Below are positions 1 through 9,276 of a DNA stretch of 64,000 nucleotides, piece by piece (within the stretch, counting starts at the first letter, position 1; each line of letters starts with the position of its first letter). Origin of the DNA: Rhynchosporium graminicola. Taxonomy: Eukaryota > Ascomycota > Leotiomycetes > Helotiales > Ploettnerulaceae. The position numbers and the translations under genes are program-made. The notes beneath the pieces were generated by a model. That model saw only the letters and a program-made list of their open reading frames with translations. It made no database searches and had not been told where the DNA came from. The stretch spans positions 34,601-98,600 of the forward strand of contig FJUW01000058.1 of NCBI GenBank assembly GCA_900074885.1, written 5' to 3'.

Positions 1-1769
1 CTCTCTCTCGTAGAATAGATAAATTAGATAACTAGAATAACGCTAAAAGAACCTAGCGTTTATAGTAGCTACTACGCGAAGACTAAATCGATCTAGTACT
101 ACTTATAAGTAACCTCCGGAATAGCTCCGACTCTATAGATAACTTTAAGCTTATTAATACCTTAGAAGTCGCTGACTTATCGCTAGTCTTTTCTATAGTA
201 TAGTAAGTACTTAACGCTAATCGTATTACGCTATTACTTTAAGCCCTACGGAAATAAGCTCTCTCTGCTACTCCTAGAAAACTAACTATAGAAAAAGATC
301 TTCTACTCTATAAAGGAAGACTAATCGTACTTAACGTCTTATACTTTCGCACGCTACTTATACGCGAAGTACACGACTAATTAGAAACTGCCTATCTAAG
401 TGTAAAGAAGACCTTATAACTATTAGTATTATAATATTAGTAGTACGGAATCGCTTTAACTATTAACTAGTACTACTATAACTATTATACTTACTGACGA
501 ATTCAAGTGCTGCGTAATAAGAAACCGGGCCTCCTCTAACCTCTGCTTATACTATCACGTCTATAGGAGTATATTATAATCGATTACTATAGCTTTAACC
601 GCGATAAACACGGCTACGATAACGTTCTCGTATTTATTAACTATTTTAGTAAATAAGTAATTAGTATTCTATGCCGAAAGACTTCTAATACGCGCGACTT
701 TATAAAGCTTTACTTATATTACGTATACCGCTATTTCGGAGCTCTATTGATAATTACCTCTAATAGAGGGCCTTAATTCGTTTCTTATTTTTAGACTATA
801 GTTATTATAATTCTCGGTACTAAAAGATAGCTTTCTATAGTAGACTACTTATAAATAGATAGCTAAATAGAGATCTATAACTAATATCTCTAACGCAGAT
901 TACGACTTTTTATCTCTTACTATTAAGATGACTAGTCGGAATTCTTACCTATTATAGATTACGCTTAGATAACTCTCCCTTACGAATCCCTTAGAGGTCT
1001 CTTACCCTTTGAAGTTATTTATAGATATATACCCCGTATTAATTAGAATTAGAAAGACTTACTTAACTCTACTACGCTTACTAATAAGTTAAATACTTAG
1101 TAAGCTCTAGATTATGCTAATCGCTTACGCGACGCTTAAACTACTGCTTAATCTAGCCTCTAACGTATATAAGCTAAGATATCCTAATCCTATAATCGCT
1201 TACGCTGTGAAGTCGACTTTATTATAGACGACCTTATCTAGCTAGATATACGCTACTTTATAAGTACTCGACCTAGTAAAAAACTCGACTTCCTAACTAA
1301 TAGACCTTTCTATGTAATTGAAAAGGTTAGAAGCTCTTATTATCTAGAGCTCCCTGCTAGTATAAAAGTATATAATGTATTCCCTGCTGCTAAGCTACGG
1401 AAGTATCTAAACGACCCTTTACTAAGATAAACCTTACTGCTGCTACTACTTATTAATATTACTAGTAACGATAAATAGGAGATCGAAGATATACTTGCGT
1501 GCCGTAAGTAGCGCAATAGCTTCTTATACCGAGTTTCCTAGTTAAATCAAGACGTCGATCTTATATAGTATAACGCTATAGACGTTAAATACGCTCCTGC
1601 TAAGCTATAATAATTCCACCTTAATAACCTAACGTAAGCTAGACCTCCTGCTAGACTACCTAATTAGCTAAAAGCTTTCTACGATAGAATTAATAATTAC
1701 GACTATCTTAATAGTAATAAGGAGATAGACTAACGCTCGAGGGCGAGCTTTTTTCGGAGGGGGGAGTAG
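1..1769 (+). mobile_element. Ty3/Gypsy pol remnant (RNase H end, integrase, chromodomain), RIP-inactivated
   Basis: One reading frame (codons starting at positions divisible by 3) can be followed for about 1.6 kb, broken only by TAA and TAG where Gln or Trp codons are expected. In order it shows LSRR after RNase H; the integrase zinc-binding region near 380-500, whose CxxC cysteines now read Tyr; a PIPSRPW-like motif near 546-566 with Pro changed to Leu and Trp to stop; the integrase core (DKHGYD at 603-620, then SNRGP at 759-773); and a C-terminal chromodomain near 1470-1640. Both visible catalytic Asp positions (639-641 and 762-764, 41 codons apart as in the family) read Asn. CpA and TpG are almost absent while CpG survives. 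All changes are C-to-T or G-to-A, as RIP produces. The element is truncated by the left edge, so reverse transcriptase is not seen. It is dead. Confidence 0.9.
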
Positions 1770-1911
1770 TATAACGACTAGTCAGGTTTAGAGGTCTCTC
1801 CCTATTAGTAGAAACACTTACTGCTAAGCGAGATTACACGAGTAGAGTTTAGGGGCCCCTTTTCATATATATACTTCTATTCTCTCTCTACTTCTTCACT
1901 CCTTAGTTATA
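1770..1911 (+). repeat. Probable LTR remnant following the pol relic
   Basis: A purine-rich tract (1757-1766) directly follows the end of the pol frame, as a polypurine tract precedes a 3' LTR. The segment starts TATAAC and ends GTTATA. These are RIP-type derivatives of the TGTAAC...GTTACA ends usual for fungal Ty3 elements. A TATA-like run (catatatata, about 1863-1873) lies inside. The right border is inferred from this inverted end only. It does not resemble the LTR at 2628-2829, so the two are different families. Confidence 0.5.
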
Positions 1912-1951
1912 GATTCTTAAGTGATTCTTACTACTTCATATTCATAGTAAT

Positions 1952-2500
1952 ATGAGGTCTTATTACTCAGGTAGTTTTGAGACCTTTCTAGAGCAAGCGT
2001 CACAAGAACTATAGTATCTCTCGGAAATTATGCCTTTCTCCTCTACTAAAGAGATAATTTTAGTACTCGCTTCTTACTACCTTTCCGGACTCGAAACGGA
2101 GTAATATCAGACTGAATTTCATGAGCTTTTAATGAAAAAGGAGTCCTTTTTATAATTCTGTATAAAGTTCCAAAGCTCGGTAATTCTCGGAGGTATAGCT
2201 GAATCAGAGTAGTACTTTTACCTCTAGCCGAAGCTTACTATATAGCTACGTATAGCTGCCGCTTCAATTAAGTACTCTTAGAAGACTGATTATTCAGCTA
2301 TAGTCTCTTCTCTTACGGCACTCGATTTAGAACTCTCTCGACTACTTTTAATACCTTAAGCTACTCTAGCTCTACCGATAGTTAGTACGTCTTCTGAGCC
2401 CTTAATACCTATCGAGGAAGTATAGTATTACTACTATAAGAAGTATAGTTACTATAAGGGCGATTATCCGATATTAAAGACGAAGAAGGAGTGATTTGCG
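1952..2500 (+). mobile_element. Gag remnant with an erased CCHC zinc knuckle
   Basis: A frame starting at the ATG at 1952 runs for 158 codons to a zinc-knuckle position at 2426-2467 and ends shortly after it. Stops occur only as TAA/TAG at former Gln or Trp codons. The knuckle spacing C-x2-C-x4-H-x4-C is intact, but all four ligand positions (2426, 2435, 2450, 2465) are Tyr. TGC/TGT-to-TAC/TAT and CAC-to-TAC are single RIP-type transitions. No protease or pol follows; only about 120 bp separates it from the next polypurine tract. It is either an internally deleted element or a gag-only non-autonomous element. Confidence 0.75.
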
Positions 2501-2627
2501 TCTTACGCTTTAGATTAATAATTACTTAGATTTTATTTAGAATTCGACTTGATTTAACTATCTTTTCTTTCGTTTTTTATTTACCTTTAAAGGCTCGAGG
2601 GCGAGCCTTTATCTTAGAAGGGGGTAA

Positions 2628-2829
2628 TATAATAGCGCATAGTATACGTAGCAGATACGGGCCAGTATCGGTGCCTTAGGCATACCCTCCTTATATATAT
2701 AGAAGGTGCAGACTCCTTCAGAGCTCTATATCTTTCTGTTTCCTTCGTACCAGACTATATAAGATCGCTCTTAGCCTCCCTACTTATTTATTCTTGCTTG
2801 TATACCGCCTTGAGTCTTGTGTCGTTACA
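2628..2829 (+). repeat. LTR of a second Ty3/Gypsy element, lightly mutated
   Basis: A purine tract (about 2614-2624) after a pol-end-like string (gctcgagggcgagc, also present at 1736-1749) precedes a 202-bp segment that begins TATAATAGCG (from TGTAACAGCG) and ends CGTTACA. A TATA box (ttatatatatag, about 2691-2702) lies mid-LTR with a pyrimidine-rich downstream part, as in an LTR promoter. CpA and TpG are still common here, unlike the flanks, so this copy is younger or was less affected by RIP. The right end abuts a Helitron coding frame exactly. Confidence 0.7.
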
Positions 2830-5560
2830 GCTATTCCTTATGAGTAGGAAATTCTATTAATCGCTATATAGCCTCCGGGGCACTTATATACTGTACCTAT
2901 ATATAACACTCGACTTTGTTAGCCTAATTCTTAAATCCTAAAGTAGTATAGTCTGTACTCTTATATATATATTTATAAATATACTTTATAGCTTAAATAG
3001 ACTCGTATACTTTTATATTCAGATAATAGCGGTACTAGTTAAGTAGATATAAGGAGTATAGTATTACTTAACAGTTATCTATTATTACCTTACGACTATC
3101 CTTACAGACCGAATAAGCTAGTTAATCTTCCTATTAGTAATATTCTGGATACTCGTTCTTATTAACTTAAGTCGCGGTTATAAAGAGCTTAGGGAACCGT
3201 TTCGAACAGGCTAACGGGCTACTTAGGTACTTATAAGTTATATACGAGCTATTTAGGTAATCTAGACTATAAGGGCTATGAAGTATATTATCGAGAACTA
3301 ACTAGCGTAACTAGCTCATAGGATCTACTACTTTATCCGGGAGCTCTATAGATATAATCTTATCTACTTATTATAGTATAATATACTCTATAGTAAGCTA
3401 TAAAAAGAGTAATAAGTAAAGATATAGAAGGCCCCGTTTCTAGTATTCGATTATATATACGTAAGCTATATACTCGCTAAATAAGCCGCCCTTAAGCTTC
3501 TTAATTAACTCTTTAACTTTTAGCCGGAATACGCGTATAATAATATCTAGATAGTCTGTTACTTATTAATAAAGTTTATTATATTCGCGGACGATTTCGG
3601 GCTATCGCAAGTTAATTATTATAGTAATAAATAAGGTAAGGCGCCCGAAATAACAAACGATAGCTATCGAGTCTTAGAATAACTATTATATAAAACGATC
3701 GCTACTTATAAAAGAAGAAGGGAAGATATATAAGTAGCTAATATTATCCGAATTGAGATTAGTCACTAATAATCAGTTTATAATCCCCTAATATAGCTTA
3801 GTATAGATATTCTTCTAGTAGTTCCGGATCTAGTCTAAGCGAGTCGTCTCGTAAGTAATAAAAGTATTAATAATATATTACTAAAATAAATAGCTAATAT
3901 AGAAGAGTACGGAAAGTTCTGCGGTCCGCTAGTATAACTAGTATCTATAGTATAGCTATTAATTAAGCTATAGAGCGTTACGTACCTAATAATAGTCTAT
4001 TAACTATAAAGACTAATATTAGCCTTACTTCTCTTATAGAAATAATAATAGATAGCTTAATAGTATATACGCTACGTTTATAACTAGTATATAATATAGT
4101 ATAGTTATACAGCCCTTATCACAGATAGGTTCACGGATTATAAGAATAATATCTTGTTTACTAGTATTATTATACTTATCGGAGATAATTCTAGTTATCT
4201 TATTGATAACAGGTAAGTTCTCTCGGCAATAATCTATACTAGTCTAGACTACTAAGCGTATTTATAAGCTAATAATTATCCGGAAAAGGCTATCTTAGGT
4301 TTATAATTACTCTTATATAGTCTTATATACTTAAATAAAAGAGTTAACTTCTGTAATTATCTAGTATAAGTCGCTAAGGATCGTACGGTCTAGTTACAGG
4401 CTCTATTATTAGCGAATCGTCATAGTATAAGCGGGATCGAAGAAGAATAGCTATATAAATACTAGTATTTCGTTTATAGTAAGGTCTAATAAGCCTTAGA
4501 AATAATAGAGGTTCCCATAAACTATATACGTTCGAATTCCACGGGATATATTAATACAGTTATCCCCTTTAGTACTAATAGATATGAAAGATAGAGCGGA
4601 GTTATACGCTTATATATTCGTCTAAAACTCTATACTTCGTAAGTTATTATAATCTAATAGGTAAAATAACGTATCCGGGGGCCTCTATAAATTTAGTAAT
4701 ATATAATCTCCTTTCTTATAATAGAGCTTAAACTAGCTACTTATAATAGCCTCGCCGATCTAGTGTAGAGTAATATACTCTATATAAGTATGAATTATCT
4801 CCCTAACGTTTAGCGGCTTATTAGGTCGATATACGGACCGCTATCTAGCAGGAATAGGCGCAGCAGAAGCTAGTAGAGGGGCCCTACAGGGCGTTAGAGG
4901 CCGTATAACTAGTATAGGCGCTCGAGGAGGTATTAGAAGTACTAGGGCCTGTACGAGGGCCGTAGTAAAAGGATCGGACGTATCGAGCTATAATAGCGGA
5001 GGTATTAGTAGTAGAGGAGTAGGAATTAAAGCTATACTAACTATAGATAGGTATAATAATTATAATAATAATTATAAGAGTAAAAGTAATACTAGTGTAA
5101 TATCCGTATTAATCTAAGCACGCGTCCGCTAGTAGCGTTTAATAAGGCGTATATTAGCTATAAGAGTAGTAATAGAACTACTATAGGTTTATCGAGGTGC
5201 ATTCGTATCTAATTCGCCGAGAAGTTATCGTATAGTACTAGCAGCACCTAGATTAGCTTGCAGGAGAGTTAGCTTCTAGTCCCGTAAGAGGCTATTATAA
5301 GTATACTCTATACTAATAATACGTCTTATATCGTCTACTAAGATAATTCTAGGGAAAGTCGCCCGCAAGCCGAACTAGTCGATAATAACTATAATACTAT
5401 AGCGGGGAAGATTCTATAAGAAATATTAATTATAAGTTATTAAAAAGGTATATAAAGACACGATAAGCGGTTTACGGACAGGAGTTTAGTATTCCTAGCT
5501 ATACACGCCCGTAACAGACCCGTAACTAATCAGCGTATAAGTTTTTTTAAAGGACTAATC
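2830..5560 (-). mobile_element. Helitron remnant: N-terminal region and Rep (HUH) domain, RIP-inactivated
   Basis: Read on the minus strand, family motifs appear in the correct order: an LHW-type motif after a former CxxC (4748-4771), an AYNSAL motif near 4600, a LSYPLLF-like motif near 4090, a YYRYQLHQR-like motif near 3930, the AYVY-IE-QKRG block (about 3425-3465) followed at once by the HUH position (3416-3424), SKRFPK near 3190, the second Rep block near 3000-3090, and a final YISAPEA-type block (2850-2895) that normally links Rep to the Pif1-like helicase. Both HUH histidines now read Tyr, and Gln/Trp codons read as stops. The helicase is missing because the frame stops at the LTR at 2829. 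The 5' terminus is not resolved; mutated DNA continues to about 5.56 kb. In established Helitron biology Rep starts rolling-circle transposition; this copy cannot. Confidence 0.85.
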
Positions 5561-6186
5561 AATAGGTGAGTTTTTCTTCCTATCTCTAATCTATAAAACA
5601 CTTAATATAAGATAGATGACTTTATGAGAGTGTAACAGGTCCTCACTCGCCGGAAGACGAATCGCCCAGCCTCGAATCTACACTTGCATCTTGTGAGCGA
5701 GGGGCAATAAACATCGATCTACGATAGATTAGCCATGACTAGCACAACTACTTTCAAGCACTTATAAGAATCTGATGAGCTCACGAAGTCCCGATCCAGA
5801 ACAGTATCAGCAGGTTTCGCGTAATTCTTTGACTGCCATACCTCGATGCGGGTTAGCGTTGCTTTTGTTTCCTACTAGCAGCTTGCCTCGTGTAAGGTTC
5901 TTTACAAGTATGATTTCTATGGCCAATAAACTTTTGAATTCAGATACTCTGCCTAGGTAGTCCTTGAGGTAGTCAGGTTTCTCTTATTAGGCAAGCGATG
6001 GCTTCATCTGAAAGTCCCTCGAGACCTAGTTGTGAATGACAAGTCAAGATGACGAAACATTCAGACAGTTGACAAATGATATCTCCGAACCGTCTTGTCA
6101 CAGGAAGAACAAAGTCACAGTGCCATTATTGATTTACTGCAAGTCTTTAACAGAATTGTACTCCTTTTAGATACCATCCCCGTAAG
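5561..6186. other. Boundary between the RIP island and ordinary sequence
   Basis: Base composition changes here. CpA and TpG become common again from about 5.6 kb and the dense TAG/TAA pattern fades. No convincing gene is visible; the short open frames have no recognisable composition or splice structure. Confidence 0.5.
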
Positions 6187-6194
6187 TATAAATA
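6187..6194 (+). promoter_or_regulatory. TATA box of the first Cys-rich gene
   Basis: TATAAATA lies 122 bp before the ATG at 6309. It is followed by a C/A-rich, G-poor leader typical of a strong fungal promoter. Confidence 0.5.
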
Positions 6195-6308
6195 AACACA
6201 ACCTCACCCATATCTACAGCCCCTTCCAAAGTACAACTCTATCTCCTCTTTCTCACAACACACATCCCGATCCCCAGCACCCTACACAATACAACAAAGA
6301 AATCCAAG

Positions 6309-6593
6309 ATGTGCACCAAGAGAACAAGAAAATGGAAGCGTTGCGGCTGTGTGAAGAAATTAAAATCTAGGTACTGTAATCGTAGACCTTGCGGAGGCAC
6401 GATATACTTGCGTGAAGACGAGAAGGGTTTCTGTGACCCGTGTCAGAAGGAAAGAGAGGAGAGAAAAGAGCGAGAGAGAGAGGAGAAAGAGAGACGGAAA
6501 AGAGAGAAAAAGCTAAAGGAAGACAGGGAGAATAGAAGATGGCATGATTCGGTAAAAGATTGGGTAGATGATACGAACAGGTATTATCGATAG
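6309..6593 (+). CDS. Small Cys-rich protein with charged tail, copy 1 of a tandem family
   Basis: The ORF encodes 94 residues and starts ATG TGC. Cysteines sit at residues 2, 12, 14, 23, 28, 42 and 45, giving C-x-C-x8-C-x4-C-x13-C-x2-C, which looks like a zinc-binding module. From residue 46 the chain is almost only Glu, Lys and Arg (about 30 residues, probably a single charged helix), ending in a short WHDSVKDWVDD segment. No signal peptide or membrane segment is seen. Copies at 7393, 8109 (broken) and 8653 (start lost) share the layout. Similar short fungal proteins of unknown function with N-terminal Cys/His patterns exist, but I cannot assign a function. A nuclear or RNA/DNA-associated role is only a guess from charge and Cys content. 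Confidence 0.65.
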   Translation: MCTKRTRKWKRCGCVKKLKSRYCNRRPCGGTIYLREDEKGFCDPCQKEREERKEREREEKERRKREKKLKEDRENRRWHDSVKDWVDDTNRYYR

Positions 6594-7220
6594 GGTTCGA
6601 ACGGGTGGAACGTTAGATGTGAAGGTGCGGAGTGTGGATTGGTGGAGGATGGGTAGATTTGGGATGCGTATAGCGTGACTTTACAGTGATATATCAAAAT
6701 ATGTCTTCGATGAAATGTTAGCATAGTGTTCTTATGTGAAATACGAGTTTACAATCAAATGCTAGATTAAGGGAATAAGCACTACCAACGGATTCAACCT
6801 GGGTATCGACAAAGAGCTTGAGGGGCCGTATCTTCAGATATGGGCAGGTTTCGAGTAGTAGCGTAGTCGATAGACAGATAGCGAGGCGAGGCAACTTTGT
6901 CTTCGGCCAAGTGAGAACCTGCTAGGTATAGTTGACTATCACAACTCGAGTTCAAAGTCAGACATATATTTCATGACTATGAATAGAGTAATATCCTCAA
7001 GTCACACAGCATTTTTTTAGTGACTTTACTCCAAGTCATATCTCATATGATAGGTTTATAGTGAGCCTGCTAGATCAAATTTCGTTTGCTATGTATAACT
7101 AAGCTAAAGGATAGACGTGACTTTATCATTTTATAATCAATTCAGAAATAAGGAGATTGTATAGTCAATTTTACTGAGTAACGAAGGTATAGTCAGATGA
7201 TAGAATCAATGTATAAGCAC
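6594..7220. other. Spacer between Cys-rich copies 1 and 2
   Basis: No ORF of substance. It contains two occurrences of a short motif (ataGCGTGACTTTA at 6670-6684 and ataGACGTGACTTTA at 7111-7125) that recurs at 9478-9493, downstream of copy 4, which suggests duplicated 3' flanks. The rest is AT-rich. Confidence 0.5.
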
Positions 7221-7227
7221 TATAAAT
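7221..7227 (+). promoter_or_regulatory. TATA box of the second Cys-rich gene
   Basis: TATAAAT lies 172 bp before the ATG at 7393, with a CT/A-rich leader between them that resembles the leader of copy 1. Confidence 0.45.
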
Positions 7228-7392
7228 CATCTATCTTCCCAAAAACTGCTCTTTCAGAACCATAAAAAGCAGAACCCTTCAGAGTAAGATCTATTTTCCT
7301 CTCCACGCTCAAAATAAACTTCCAGCTCGCTCACTCTCCAACTCTCAACAAGAATCTAAACTCATCGACACATTTAAAGGGCGAGAAGCAAG

Positions 7393-7683
7393 ATGTGCTG
7401 GGGAGTGTATGATGAATTCACGTGCGGCCATACAAGCTACTCTCATGAACGAAACTGTAGAAACCCCCGCCATTGTGGAAATTGGGTCGTCACGAACGAA
7501 CCTACCTATCGGGATTGCGATGCTTGTGTGGCGAGAAAAGCGAGGGAGAAGAAAGAAAGGGAGGAGAGTGAGAAGAAAGAAAGGGAGGAGAGGGAGAAGA
7601 AAGAAAGGGAGGAGAGGGAGAAGAGAGAAAGGGAGGAAAGGGAGAGATATGCAGGGTATCTACTTGATCTTAGGTATCAATAG
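7393..7683 (+). CDS. Small Cys/His protein with charged tail, copy 2 of the tandem family
   Basis: The ORF encodes 96 residues and starts ATG TGC. The ligands are C2, C11, H13, C22, C28, C42 and C45: C-x-H-x8-C-x5-C-x13-C-x2-C. These positions match copy 4 exactly when that copy is read from its lost start. Residues 46-85 are a run of KKEREE-type heptad-like units encoded by an imperfect short DNA repeat (aaagaaagggaggagaggg, several times between 7545 and 7640), a likely site of length change. The tail ends YAGYLLDLRYQ. The 3' flank (7713-7731) is nearly identical to the 3' flank of the broken copy 3 (8319-8339), so the duplication extends past the coding region. Function unknown. Confidence 0.65.
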   Translation: MCWGVYDEFTCGHTSYSHERNCRNPRHCGNWVVTNEPTYRDCDACVARKAREKKEREESEKKEREEREKKEREEREKREREERERYAGYLLDLRYQ

Positions 7684-8108
7684 GGGCTGGATTTCAAGCA
7701 CAAGGTAGATTGTTTGAGCGAGAGGAGTGGCGGAAACATAGGTTTGGAGTGGTGTGTGACAGTCTTTTATGATGCTAGATAGAGCGATATTGGATTGGTG
7801 ATTGACCGACTTTAGGTTATTCATAAATGGATCAGACGAAATATTCGAGTCATCTTCTCCTGTGATTAGCAAAGTTACAATCATTTCTTCAAATCGTAGC
7901 ATGGAAACCAAGAAGTCATCACTCGTGGTAGAGCGGGCTCTCGGAAGCATGAAGGTAAGTTCCGCAATCATAGATTCTACTCCCTTAGCCACATACAAAA
8001 AACCGTCAATCTTCCCTTCAGATTAGCTCTGAAAAGCATTCATACCCAGCGACGTACACCATACGTCAGCTAGCTTTCACACCCACACTTCATAAAGTAA
8101 GCGACAAG

Positions 8109-8340
8109 ATGTGTCATGCGGCTGCCGAAACTAGCATAGGGATGTACCGTGTAAGCGCCGTGGTTGTAGGGGTTGGGGTACTGAGGATAAACCTGCCGAT
8201 GGTGATCGTTGGGTCTGTGTGCAATTGAAGGCAGAGGCGGGGAGATAAAGGAAGAGAAAAGAGAAGGAGAAGTAAAACGAGGAGAGATCGGGTCAGGTAG
8301 AGAGCACGAGGCACAGAGTTTAAGCGAGAGGAGTAGTGGG
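8109..8340 (+). pseudogene. Broken copy 3 of the Cys-rich family
   Basis: An ATG TGT at 8109 starts like the other copies, but about seven codons are missing and the frame shifts. The family pattern resumes at 8117 with C-G-C, then x8-C, x4-C, a longer spacer and a single C, followed by a Lys/Glu/Arg-rich tail. The frame holds a TAG at 8132-8134 where CAG is likely, a C-to-T change of RIP type, and a second stop near 8246. The second Cys of the last CxxC is lost. The downstream segment 8319-8339 matches 7713-7731 after copy 2. This is a dead paralogue. Confidence 0.65.
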
Positions 8341-8514
8341 AATGTAGTGGAATAGTCTTGGACTGGAGGGATTAAGGATAAAGTGACTGATCGAGGATTA
8401 GTGCAAATTTAATTTATGAGTCTGTATCTTTCAGTCAATGGATTTGCTCATAATGCTTGAATCACTATGGTATTACTGCTGAATCATGCTTCATGCTGTG
8501 TATCACGCCCACAA

Positions 8515-8521
8515 GTATAAA
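8515..8521 (+). promoter_or_regulatory. TATA box of the fourth Cys-rich copy
   Basis: TATAAAA lies 138 bp before the lost start at 8653, about the spacing seen in copies 1 and 2. A CA microsatellite lies between the box and the gene. Confidence 0.4.
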
Positions 8522-8555
8522 AGACAAGTCTTTCAAGCTCGGATATCTTATCCAT

Positions 8556-8579
8556 CACACACACACACACACACACACA
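8556..8579 (+). repeat. (CA)12 microsatellite
   Basis: Uninterrupted CA dinucleotide run in the leader of Cys-rich copy 4. Confidence 0.95.
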
Positions 8580-8652
8580 ACTTTTAGCACACTTCCCAAA
8601 GCAATAACTACCAAACCGGCCTTGACAACTACACCCAACAAATAGAGCAAAG

Positions 8653-9276
8653 ATATGCACAAATATAGTGACGAGATATGGCTGCGGCCATAAGACAACC
8701 ACCAAGGACGAGCGTTGCCATAGGAGACCTAATTGCAGAAGCAACGTCAACTTGTCCTCGGAAACGAGTGACCGTTGTAGCTCATGCCGGAATAGGGGAG
8801 GTAGAACAGTGAAATCAGGACACAGAGAGGTAGAGCCCCATAGACATGGAGAGGAGAGAGAGGAGACGGACAGTGACGGAGGTAGAACGGTGAAGCCGGG
8901 ACACAGAGAGAGGAAACCCGTACACAGAAATAGAGAAAAGAAAGAGAGACGCAAAGAGGAGATGGACAGTGACGAAGATCAATCAGACGGAGGAGTTAGA
9001 CTCGACGGAAAGAAGCCCATAACCAAAGCCAGAAAAGAGAGAGAAAGGTCGCAGAGTGATGAAGAGAGCGACGAGAAGGAAGTAAAGAGACGGCCTAGAG
9101 AGAAAAGACAAAACATGAGAACCAGAGAAAAGAAAGAGACACGCAGAGAGAAATCGGACAGGGACGAGGAGGAGGAAGACATACCCAGAAGCAACACCAG
9201 AGCATGGGTTGAGAGATACCATCGCACAGGAAAGACAAACAAACGCAAAGACGAGACTGAGAGTGACACAGATTAG
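8653..9276 (+). pseudogene. Copy 4 of the Cys/His family; start codon apparently lost (ATA), otherwise open
   Basis: From 8653 the frame reads ATA TGC and then stays open to the TAG at 9274-9276. Counting ATA as residue 1, the ligands are C2, C11, H13, C22, C28, C42 and C45, identical to copy 2, so 8653 is where the ancestral ATG stood. ATG-to-ATA before a T is a TpG-to-TpA transition of RIP type. No in-frame ATG follows until about codon 103, past the whole Cys module, so no functional product of the module is expected unless a near-cognate start is used. The tail is long and charged and has two GGRTVK-GHRE units (about 8798-8830 and 8879-8908) plus DSDE and ERE-K-ETRRE blocks. It is either a recent pseudogene or, less likely, expressed from a non-AUG codon such as the GTG at 8668. 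Confidence 0.6.

Noticed and set aside
6585..6610. GGTTCGAA string as a tRNA T-loop
   Set aside because: The bases after it do not fit the B box and no acceptor stem or other arms are present.
7409..7708. Arg/Lys-rich second frame overlapping copy 2
   Set aside because: It is a shifted reading of the GA-rich repeat; it lacks the family Cys/His pattern that supports the first frame.
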